Below, piece after piece: positions 9,882-18,400 of a stretch of DNA of 35,743 nt. The translations under genes were made by a program, and so were the position numbers. Below the pieces are notes generated by a model. The model did no database searches. It had not been told where the DNA came from and worked only from the letters and a program-made list of their open reading frames with translations. Positions within the stretch are counted from its first letter, which is position 1; each line of letters starts with the position of its first letter. Source of the stretch: Rhodospirillales bacterium (GTDB lineage Bacteria > Pseudomonadota > Alphaproteobacteria > Rhodospirillales > Casp-alpha2); assembly GCA_021775325.1 (NCBI GenBank), contig JAJFID010000078.1:1-35743 (forward strand), in the 5' to 3' direction.

Positions 9882-10814
9882 ATGACGCCTCAACCCGCAT
9901 CCCGTCGCCAGGACAGGCCCATGCTGGGGTTGACGCTTTACCTCACCAACCTGTTGCTCATGGTCGTGATCAGTTCACTGGTCAAGGAACTGAGCACCAC
10001 GTATCCCTTGCAACAGATATTGCTGTTCCGGTTCGCGCTGGCACTGTTGCCATTTGCCGTTGTGCTCATGCTGTCCTCGGGGCCGCCTCTGTTACAGACC
10101 CGTCATCCAGGCGTGCACATCATTCGCTCGGTTTCCGGCGTGTGTTCCATCGGCATGTTTTTCTATGCGCTGTCCGTCATTCCCATCGCCGAAGCCACAA
10201 TTCTGGCGTACTCCGCGCCAATATTCGTGACCATCATGGCGGTGCCGTTTCTGGGTGAAAAGATCGGCTGGCAACGTACCGGTGCTGTGGTCGCCGGGTT
10301 TATTGGCATGGCCGTCATTGTTCAGCCAACCACGTCAACCTTTGGTCTTGGTATGCTCGCGGGCATCGGTTCCGCTTTTTTCGGGGCCATCGTATCCATT
10401 GCCCTGCGCCGGTTGGGTGCAACGGAGCCGGTCGAGCACATCGCGGTTATCTACAATGGAACGGGGACAGTGGTATGGGTCAGCGCTTGTCTGTTGTTTG
10501 GCTGGGTCATGCCGGGATTGGCGGACCTTGGTCTGTTGGCCCTTCTGGGTTGCGTCGCCATGGTTCAGCAGTATGCGCTGACCTCCAGTTTCCGCTTTGG
10601 TGAAGCCAGTCTGCTGACGCCGTTTGAATACACCTCGCTGGTGTTCGCTGCTATCGCCGGATACGCGTTGTGGGGCGAGGTTCCGAATTTCAGCACCTGG
10701 ATTGGTGCCTTCATTGTGGTGGCCAGCGGTCTGTTCGTGATCCACCGCGAAACAAGTCTGAAACGCCAAAGCGTCAAACCGGTGTCTGAATCCAAAACCC
10801 TGCCCGGCGTGTGA
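9882..10814 (+). CDS. EamA/DMT family transporter
   Basis: About 310 aa, multiple hydrophobic segments, RFALALLPF, SVIPIAEATILAYSAPIFVTIMAVPFLGEKIGW, second EamA repeat FEYTSLVFAAIAGYALWGE. ATG 9882 follows the rlmH stop. Confidence 0.88.
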   Translation: MTPQPASRRQDRPMLGLTLYLTNLLLMVVISSLVKELSTTYPLQQILLFRFALALLPFAVVLMLSSGPPLLQTRHPGVHIIRSVSGVCSIGMFFYALSVIPIAEATILAYSAPIFVTIMAVPFLGEKIGWQRTGAVVAGFIGMAVIVQPTTSTFGLGMLAGIGSAFFGAIVSIALRRLGATEPVEHIAVIYNGTGTVVWVSACLLFGWVMPGLADLGLLALLGCVAMVQQYALTSSFRFGEASLLTPFEYTSLVFAAIAGYALWGEVPNFSTWIGAFIVVASGLFVIHRETSLKRQSVKPVSESKTLPGV

Positions 10815-10817
10815 CGA

Positions 10818-13049
10818 TCAGCCAACCTCAGCGATTGCCAACGTATCGGCATGCGTTATGTCGCGTATCAATTGCAATCGTCGGCTATGTGTTTCCAGAA
10901 TTCGCCAACGAACAATTGGAATGTCAGAAATGACCGACGTTGATACATCCCAAAGTTTGCTCGGGCCGATTGAATGCAGGTGGGATTTTGGCTCCAGATC
11001 AAACAGACTTCGACCCTCGTTGAAGAAATCACCACCGCTTAGTGTTTCGACCACATAGTCGTCCACGAAGCGTTTTAGAATGCCGTCATCAATCAGTCTC
11101 AGCACTGATCGGTTGTCTTCATTCACAATAATTTCGCCGTCATCAATCTCTGCTGCGACCATGCCGCTCGCAATACGGTTCAGGATTTTGGAGCATAGTC
11201 CCTGATGAAACAACGGCGTGCGCCGTAACCAGGCTCGTTTCTCAGCCAGATCAATCACACCCTGTCGCTGCGTGAAATTGTCGACAAATGTCAGATACAG
11301 ATCCGCAGGAATGACAAGTGCTGTCAGAAAACTCGTGGCCCGATAGGTCGTGATCGCGGACGATCCTCGTAACAATGGCAACTCGCTCAGAAGATCACCG
11401 GCACCCAGTCGATAGGTTTCGCCAGTTTCCGCAATTATCGACTCGGCGTTTCCCGATAGTATCAGCAGCAACTCTTCTATGGGCTCACCCTGCCTTACCA
11501 GAATTTCGTGCGGATTGCAGGTTCGAACCTCGTTATTGAGCAATATCTCCAGACGTCCGATTGGCAGCTCCGAAAAAAACTCACGGATGTGCAGGAATGC
11601 GTGCCGACGCAAATACTCCTGCGATGATGGAATCAGAACATCAACAGTTCCAAAATCTGCACCGGAACCGATCTGCTTCTCAGCCGTGGTCAATGGTCTG
11701 GCGATATGGGCCAGGATGATCTTTTCCGACTTGTCATCTGCAAAATCATGACTGTCGCCGTGAATCAGGCCGCCGCCGACATCGATCTTCTTGAGGTCCG
11801 AAAATTCCTGGTAATTGCTCCTGACTTTTTGAAACAGTTCAGGGGACAAGCCAGGCTCGTTCGGATCATCTGTGACCATGTTCTTAAGTACCTTGTCTGC
11901 CGCGATGTCAGCCAGGTGATAGTAGGTTTTGTATCCTTTTGGCCCGAGGGCGCGAAACTGGAACACTGACGTCTCCACGGGGTGTGGCGACATCATCGGT
12001 TTGACCTCCAGTCCGTCTACGTCATTCCAGGTTTCCGGTTCGAGATCGACGATGTCAAAAATGGCTGCAAACTCGGATTCATCTATTGAAAGAAGTGCGG
12101 CCAGTTTTTTGGCAACTGAGTGCCGAACCGCCGGAACGGCGAAGTATCGGAGCTTGTGATCCGTTTGAAGCAGCGTGGTCAATCCGGCAAAATGATCGTC
12201 GTGTGAATGGGTGTGAAATATGCCTTCAATTTCATTCGGACTAAGGCTTAACGATTGAAGAATAGCGCCCATGTTGGGGCCAGCATCTATCATATACAGC
12301 CTGCCCTGGAAGGAAATGACCCCACTCATGCAGGGCCGGTCTATGTCCCAGCCATCGCCCTCACCGGAATGAACCACAGAAAAATAGCCCCGTGATACAT
12401 CATACATCCCGAGCGGGTATGGAGAGACGTAACCATCTGCATCAGGCAGGTTAAGATCAACATCGATGCGCTCTGATCCATATTCAAACCGATAACGGTT
12501 CAACCCGAGTCGCCGATAATAGACGCCGTCTCTGATCTCTGTCCGGCCTTCACTTACGGGAACACAGGTCATGAGTTCACTGGCCGAGCTGATCTTGCCG
12601 AACGCAAAAAACAGCTTGATCCGCATCATTTCTGCGGCGGCCTCTTGGCTTAGGCCTGCGGCCATCAATTCATCCACCGAGGTCAATCCGTAATTGCCGC
12701 GATAAATGTAATTAAGTTGTGCCTCCAGGCGTTGAGGCAGACCGATAAGTATGGGCTTTTCGCCGGTGTTGTTGGGGTGGTTGGGGAGAATGAGCCCTTG
12801 TCGGTACAACATCTGCAAAACAGGAAATTCAGCAAGATTGGCAAATGCGCCGGACTGGAGCATGAGATCGGATATCAGGATCGCATTGGGGCCGGTCTCG
12901 CACGTCGTGCCATCTATTTCAGTCTCGACAATAAGACCGCGACGCATCAGGTGTTTTACAATGTCAGCCGGACAGCCGCATAGAATCCGAAGATTGGCCT
13001 CCTCAATTTCGACCCACTTAACACCCGGGGTGACGTCAATTTTTCGCAT
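10818..13049 (-). CDS. Multidomain protein: unknown N-terminal domain, metallo-beta-lactamase fold, two cyclic-nucleotide-binding-like domains
   Basis: 743 aa; HTHSHDDHFAG (HxHxDH metal motif), later His-containing segments SPHPVET, GGGLIHGDSHDF, ILAHIARP; cNBD-like 'RTCNPHEILVRQGEPIEELLLILSGNAE...YRLGAGDLLSELPLLRG' and a weaker second copy 'EIDDGEIIVNEDNRSVLRLIDDGILKRFVDDYVVETLSGGDFF'. Confidence 0.85.
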   Translation of the reverse strand: MRKIDVTPGVKWVEIEEANLRILCGCPADIVKHLMRRGLIVETEIDGTTCETGPNAILISDLMLQSGAFANLAEFPVLQMLYRQGLILPNHPNNTGEKPILIGLPQRLEAQLNYIYRGNYGLTSVDELMAAGLSQEAAAEMMRIKLFFAFGKISSASELMTCVPVSEGRTEIRDGVYYRRLGLNRYRFEYGSERIDVDLNLPDADGYVSPYPLGMYDVSRGYFSVVHSGEGDGWDIDRPCMSGVISFQGRLYMIDAGPNMGAILQSLSLSPNEIEGIFHTHSHDDHFAGLTTLLQTDHKLRYFAVPAVRHSVAKKLAALLSIDESEFAAIFDIVDLEPETWNDVDGLEVKPMMSPHPVETSVFQFRALGPKGYKTYYHLADIAADKVLKNMVTDDPNEPGLSPELFQKVRSNYQEFSDLKKIDVGGGLIHGDSHDFADDKSEKIILAHIARPLTTAEKQIGSGADFGTVDVLIPSSQEYLRRHAFLHIREFFSELPIGRLEILLNNEVRTCNPHEILVRQGEPIEELLLILSGNAESIIAETGETYRLGAGDLLSELPLLRGSSAITTYRATSFLTALVIPADLYLTFVDNFTQRQGVIDLAEKRAWLRRTPLFHQGLCSKILNRIASGMVAAEIDDGEIIVNEDNRSVLRLIDDGILKRFVDDYVVETLSGGDFFNEGRSLFDLEPKSHLHSIGPSKLWDVSTSVISDIPIVRWRILETHSRRLQLIRDITHADTLAIAEVG

Positions 13050-13185
13050 GCCATGAACCTGTGGCTGAATTTATGTGTCGATACCTGCGGCTAACTCTGG
13101 CGCTCCGAATACAGAATGACGTGACGCCTGAACAAATTCAATCAAAGTCGTCCCGGTCAATGTCTGCGCACGTTGTTGCAGACAG

Positions 13186-13899
13186 TTATCTCACAGCATC
13201 CATAAAGTTACGGTACAACTGCCGGGCGTTGGCGTTGAAGTCGGCCATGCCTTCTGTGGCCTGGGTGTCCAGTGCCTCCAGAGAGCCGGGACCGAGGGAC
13301 TTTTCGAGGGCGGTTCTGTAGGCTTCGATATCGCCCCAGTTCCGCACCGTGTCGCTTTCCAGTTCCACATGATACTGCATGGACCAGGCATTTTTACCCA
13401 CGCGCATGGCCTGATTGCGGCATAAGTCGGACGATGCCAGCACCGTCGTATCGGCGGGGTCTTCGGTTACACACACCGAATGCCATTGCAGGCAACGCTG
13501 ATGCCTGGGCATGTCGACAAAAATGGCGTCGGCCTCGCCAGCCTGCGTCAACTGGACATCCAGGATACCGATTTCCGGCGGGTTTTGCGGACCACACGCT
13601 CCGCCAAGTGCGTCGGCCAGGAGCTGATGCCCCAGACACAGGCCCAGATAAGGTTTTTCCAGTACCCTGACCCAGCGATGAATGGCTTCCTTTTCCGCCA
13701 CCAGCCACGGATTGTCGTCTGTGTCCCACACATCCATGGGGCCGCCCATGACCCACAGGGCGTCGTAATCCTCCAGCGGGGGAATCGCCTCACCAGCGTC
13801 CAGTTCAACAGCGTCCCACGAGACGCCGTCTTCGCTCAGGTATGTACGCAGCATACCGGGGTGTTCGCATTCAATATGTTGGAAGACCAGCAAACGCAT
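13186..13899 (-). CDS. Class I glutamine amidotransferase-like protein (GMP-synthase GATase type)
   Basis: LWVMGGPMDVWD, PYLGLCLGHQLLADALGG (nucleophile Cys elbow), WHSVCV, MQYHVELE. Confidence 0.9.
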   Translation of the reverse strand: MRLLVFQHIECEHPGMLRTYLSEDGVSWDAVELDAGEAIPPLEDYDALWVMGGPMDVWDTDDNPWLVAEKEAIHRWVRVLEKPYLGLCLGHQLLADALGGACGPQNPPEIGILDVQLTQAGEADAIFVDMPRHQRCLQWHSVCVTEDPADTTVLASSDLCRNQAMRVGKNAWSMQYHVELESDTVRNWGDIEAYRTALEKSLGPGSLEALDTQATEGMADFNANARQLYRNFMDAVR

Positions 13900-14133
13900 A
13901 GAGAACTCCTGTAACGGATTCAGTTCTAAAGTCGATACTGCATAGTATCCGTTTTGTCGGTATCCTCAATGGATTGATCGGCACCCGGGTTTGTCCGGCT
14001 GGTTAATTCGGGTACCGCTGTGCCCCATGACAATAAATTGATAGTATTTGCCCTGTGAAAGCGTGCTTGCGCTCGTCAAACCGCTGGAATTTTCATATAG
14101 TCATGGTCCGAATCGACTGACGTTGAGCAAATC

Positions 14134-15708
14134 ATGAATTCTGCCGAAAAACGGACCGGACCGGTCGTGTTATGCATCCTTGATGGATGGGGTCTGAGGG
14201 ACGAAACTGATAATAATGCCATTGCGCTCGGGCACACGCCGGTGTGGGACCGGCTGCTGACAAGTTATCCGGCGGGTCGACTGGAAGCGTCGGAAGATTA
14301 CGTTGGATTGCCCACTGGTCAGATGGGCAATTCCGAAGTCGGTCACATGAATCTGGGCGCGGGTCGCGTGGTCTTGCAGGATCTGCCCCGTATTGATTCG
14401 AGCATTGCCGACGGCAGTCTCGCGGCGTTGCCAACACTGACAAACATGCTCGCCGGTCTGAAGGACAGCGGCGGCACCTGCCATATCATGGGCCTGATGT
14501 CACCTGGCGGTGTGCATGCCCACCAGGCCCATATGCTGGCGCTGGCCCGTATTGTGTCTGAAGCTGGTGTTCCGGTCGCCGTGCACGGATTTCTCGACGG
14601 CCGCGATGCACCGCCGCGGAGCGCCATTGACTATGTGGCGCAGGTGGAAGAAGCGCTCGCTGAGATGCCGCACGCGCGTCTGGTGAGCCTGTGCGGGCGA
14701 TACTTCGCCATGGACAGGGACAGCCGGTGGAACCGGGTTTCCAAGACATACAATCTGCTGGTCGAAGGTACGGGGGCTCCTTGGCCTGACGCATGCAGCG
14801 CTATCCAGGCCTCGTATGATGCCGGTATCCGGGACGAATTCTTTGAACCTGTCACGCTGGGTGATTACGCAGGCATGCAGGATGGCGACGGGCTGCTGAT
14901 GACGAACTTCCGAGCTGATCGCTCGCGTCAGATTCTGGGCGCCCTTGTTGATCCGGCATTTGACGGCTTTGCCCGCAATCGTGTCATCAATTTTGCCGCA
15001 CGTGTGGGCATGGTGGAATACTCGACGGACCTCAGTCAATTCCTCTCGACGCTGTTTCCGGCCGACAGGCCACACAATATCCTGGGACAGGTCGTGTCAG
15101 AAGCGGGCCTGCGTCAGTTGCGTATTGCCGAAACAGAAAAATACGCACACGTGACGTTTTTTCTGAACGGTGGAAGGGAAAGGGTGTTTGACGGAGAGGA
15201 CCGGATACTGATTCCGTCACCCGATGTGGCGACCTATGACCTGCAACCGGAAATGTCCGCCGCCGAAGTCACGGAAAATCTGGTGCGCGTTATCGAGGCA
15301 GGGACGTACGATCTCATTGTAGTCAATTATGCCAACGGTGACATGGTGGGGCATACGGGCATCCTGAGCGCTGCCATCACAGCGGTTGAGACGCTGGATG
15401 ACTGTCTCGGCAGGCTGGAGTCGGCAATTCAGGACGCGTGCGGCGTCATGCTTGTGACGGCAGACCACGGCAATTGCGAACGCATGGCTGCGGCGGGGGG
15501 AGATATGCATACATCCCACACCCTGAATCAGGTACCGGTTATCCTTGTGGGCGCTTCTCGCAATATTGATGAATTAAGGGCCGGAAGCCTGTGTGACGTG
15601 GCACCAACATTGTTGCAGTTAATGGGACTGAAACAACCCGTGGAGATGACGGGCCAATCACTCATCGCCAGTGAAAATGGCGATGTCTGCAATGCGGCAG
15701 CGGAGTAA
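14134..15708 (+). CDS. gpmI: 2,3-bisphosphoglycerate-independent phosphoglycerate mutase
   Basis: VVLCILDGWGLRDETDNNAIALGHTPVWDRL, GQMGNSEVGHMNLGAGRVV, FLDGRDAPPRSA, LVTADHGNCERM. Confidence 0.97.
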   Translation: MNSAEKRTGPVVLCILDGWGLRDETDNNAIALGHTPVWDRLLTSYPAGRLEASEDYVGLPTGQMGNSEVGHMNLGAGRVVLQDLPRIDSSIADGSLAALPTLTNMLAGLKDSGGTCHIMGLMSPGGVHAHQAHMLALARIVSEAGVPVAVHGFLDGRDAPPRSAIDYVAQVEEALAEMPHARLVSLCGRYFAMDRDSRWNRVSKTYNLLVEGTGAPWPDACSAIQASYDAGIRDEFFEPVTLGDYAGMQDGDGLLMTNFRADRSRQILGALVDPAFDGFARNRVINFAARVGMVEYSTDLSQFLSTLFPADRPHNILGQVVSEAGLRQLRIAETEKYAHVTFFLNGGRERVFDGEDRILIPSPDVATYDLQPEMSAAEVTENLVRVIEAGTYDLIVVNYANGDMVGHTGILSAAITAVETLDDCLGRLESAIQDACGVMLVTADHGNCERMAAAGGDMHTSHTLNQVPVILVGASRNIDELRAGSLCDVAPTLLQLMGLKQPVEMTGQSLIASENGDVCNAAAE

Positions 15709-16990
15709 GACGATTATCAACAGAGTCTTTTTTGCCGTAACGGCTGTTTTCATGCTGGCGCAGGGAATGCAAAACTATGCTCACGCACAACAATCCAGTG
15801 ATGAAAGTCTGAACGAAGTTGAACGGGCACTGGCGCTTGAACTGGAACAATCCGAGAATCTTCGACAGCGTGTGGCCGACATTGCCCGCGAAACGGCATT
15901 ACTCAGGGCCAAACTCGTAACATCCGCCAAAGCCGTTCAGGATCATGAACATTCTATCGCCTCGCTGGAAGCGCAACTCGTCGATCTGGAGCAGTCCGAA
16001 CGCGAGAAGGTTGCCCATCTGGCGTCCAGGCGCGTGCAGTTTGCCAAGGTCCTCATGGCGCTGGAGCGGCTGGCGCGGTTCCCGCCTGAAGCGATGATCG
16101 CACAACCGGGATCGCCAACGGACACGGTTCGCAGTGCCCTGTTGCTCCGTTCAGTGGTTCCGGAGATCGAAAGCAGGGCAGCAGAACTGGGCCGGGAGGT
16201 GGAAAGTCTGGCCCGGGCGCGTGAACAGATTGAAGTCCGGCGTGAAGCTTTGTGGCGGGAGACTGTGGCTCTGGAAGAAAAAGGCCAAATGCTGGGTGCC
16301 TTGCTGGCACAGAAAAAGCTGTTGAAACTGCAAACGGATTCGGAAAGCAGAATGGCCGAACAGCGGGCAAGCGAACTGGCACGCGAAGCGTCGACACTGC
16401 GCGAACTGATTGCCAGGATTGAGCAGGATAATGCCGCGCGGGCACTATCGGCAGCCGAAACCATGCTCGCCTCCGTGACCCCGCCAAGCAAACCTGACGC
16501 AATTGACACCGAGGCGGGGGATGAAGACGTTCAGATTGGTGCACTGTCATTGCCCGGTAACGGTGTTTTGACCGGCGATTTCATCGGTGACATGAAAGGT
16601 AAATTGCCGTTTCCTGTTGTTGGAGAGATCATCTCCCGATACGGTGAAACCAATGAAAACGGGATGACTCAACGTGGTCTCAAGATTAGAACCCGGCCCG
16701 GCGCGCAGGTCGTTGCACCTTTTGAAGGGACTGTCGCGTTTGTTGGCGACTTTCGTGGATATGGGCAGCTCTTGATCATTGAGCATGGCGAGGGATACCA
16801 TAGTCTCCTTGCCGGGATGACACGTATTGACAGTATCATCGGTCAACAGGTCCTGATCGGCGAACCTGTCGGGATCATGAATTCAGCGGCTGACGAGAGT
16901 GCCGTCCTCTATGTAGAACTTCGTCGTGAAGGTCAGTCAATAAATCCGATCTCGTGGCTTGCGCCCCGGGACAACAGTACACAGGGTTAA
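15671..16990 (+). CDS. envC: EnvC-like murein hydrolase activator (coiled-coil + LytM/M23 domain)
   Basis: Signal-like N-terminus, coiled-coil region, LytM-like GLKIRTRPGAQVVAPFEGTVAFVGDFRGYGQLLIIEHGEGYHSLLAGM. Exact start among several ATGs (15671-15692) is uncertain. Confidence 0.88.
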   Translation: MKMAMSAMRQRSKTIINRVFFAVTAVFMLAQGMQNYAHAQQSSDESLNEVERALALELEQSENLRQRVADIARETALLRAKLVTSAKAVQDHEHSIASLEAQLVDLEQSEREKVAHLASRRVQFAKVLMALERLARFPPEAMIAQPGSPTDTVRSALLLRSVVPEIESRAAELGREVESLARAREQIEVRREALWRETVALEEKGQMLGALLAQKKLLKLQTDSESRMAEQRASELAREASTLRELIARIEQDNAARALSAAETMLASVTPPSKPDAIDTEAGDEDVQIGALSLPGNGVLTGDFIGDMKGKLPFPVVGEIISRYGETNENGMTQRGLKIRTRPGAQVVAPFEGTVAFVGDFRGYGQLLIIEHGEGYHSLLAGMTRIDSIIGQQVLIGEPVGIMNSAADESAVLYVELRREGQSINPISWLAPRDNSTQG

Positions 16991-16995
16991 ATGGA

Positions 16996-18354
16996 ATGAA
17001 TGTAAAAAATGTAATGCCTGGAACCGCTGGCCTTGTCTTGGCTTTTGTCCTGACTTTCTCCTATGTGTCGCCACTTTATGCCGCTGATGAAACATCTGAG
17101 CAGACCAGTACCTATGAACTGCTGAACCTGTTTGGTGATGTTTTGGAGCGTATTCGCTCAGATTACGTGGAGGCACCCGAAGACAAGGATCTGATTGAGG
17201 CTGCGATCGGTGGTATGCTGGCGTCACTTGATCCGCACTCCAGTTACATGAATGCAGACACCTTTAAGGAGATGCAGGTCCAGACCAAGGGCGAGTTTGG
17301 CGGTCTGGGCATCGAAGTTTCCATGGAGAATGGCCTGATCAAGGTTGTCTCGCCCATAGATGACACACCGGCATTCCGCGCCGGGCTGCAACCGGGCGAT
17401 TTTATCACTCATCTGGACGGCGAACCCGTTTTGGGCCTGACCCTGAATGACGCGGTTGACCGGATGCGTGGCAAGGTCGGTGAAGATATTACGCTATCGG
17501 TGCAACGAATCGATGCAGACCCGTTCGAAGTCACGATCACCCGCGCCATTATCAAGATCGAATCCGTGCGATCCCGGATGGAAGGCGATATCGGTTACAT
17601 CCGAATCACTTCATTTAGTGGCAACACCGATAAGGGGCTGAAAAAAGCTATGAGTAAGCTCATGGACGAGCAGGGCGACACGATGACAGGCATTGTGCTC
17701 GATCTTCGTAACAACCCGGGCGGTCTGCTGGATCAGGCGATTAACATATCTGACGCGTTCCTGGAAAAGGGTGAGATCGTATCAACGCGCGGTAAACGCC
17801 CGGAAGATACCGAGCGGTTTAATGCGCGCGAAGGTGACATCTCAAACGGCCTGCCGATGGTAATTTTGATCAATAGCGGTTCCGCCTCTGCATCTGAAAT
17901 CGTCTCTGGCGCGCTTCAGGATCATGGTCGTGCCATCGTTATGGGCACCCAGTCATTTGGCAAGGGGCTGGTTCAGACGATTATCCCGCTGGGCAAGCAT
18001 GGTGCCATGCGCCTGACCACGGCGCGTTATTATACGCCGTCTGGTCGCGACATTCAGAAGATCGGCATTGAGCCCGATATTATTGTGGAGCAGGCGCGTC
18101 TGGAAAATTTGACGACAGGATCGAGCAGGCGGGAGGCTGATCTTCGGGGCGCACTGGATAATGCCGGCGGCACAGATGAAAATCCATCGGAGGCGACGGA
18201 ACCTGTCGCCGACGAGGAAACCAGTGCACCAGAATCAACGGATCAAGTAGCAACGGACAATGATACGCCGGAAGACTATCAGCTTTCCCGCGCTCTTGAT
18301 TTGTTACAGGGCTACGCGTTGTTTTCCGATTTGAACATGCAGAACGGAGGTTAG
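16996..18354 (+). CDS. ctpA: Carboxyl-terminal processing protease, S41 family
   Basis: PDZ 'GGLGIEVSMENGLIKVVSPIDDTPAFRAGLQPGDFITHLDGEPV', 'GIVLDLRNNPGGLLDQAI', catalytic 'INSGSASASEIVSGALQDHGRAIVMGTQSFGKG'. ATG 16996 preferred over the track start 16954. Confidence 0.95.
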   Translation: MNVKNVMPGTAGLVLAFVLTFSYVSPLYAADETSEQTSTYELLNLFGDVLERIRSDYVEAPEDKDLIEAAIGGMLASLDPHSSYMNADTFKEMQVQTKGEFGGLGIEVSMENGLIKVVSPIDDTPAFRAGLQPGDFITHLDGEPVLGLTLNDAVDRMRGKVGEDITLSVQRIDADPFEVTITRAIIKIESVRSRMEGDIGYIRITSFSGNTDKGLKKAMSKLMDEQGDTMTGIVLDLRNNPGGLLDQAINISDAFLEKGEIVSTRGKRPEDTERFNAREGDISNGLPMVILINSGSASASEIVSGALQDHGRAIVMGTQSFGKGLVQTIIPLGKHGAMRLTTARYYTPSGRDIQKIGIEPDIIVEQARLENLTTGSSRREADLRGALDNAGGTDENPSEATEPVADEETSAPESTDQVATDNDTPEDYQLSRALDLLQGYALFSDLNMQNGG

Positions 18355-18400
18355 GACCGCACCCGGTTATTTGTTCACGTAACCTGTCGGGCAATATGTC

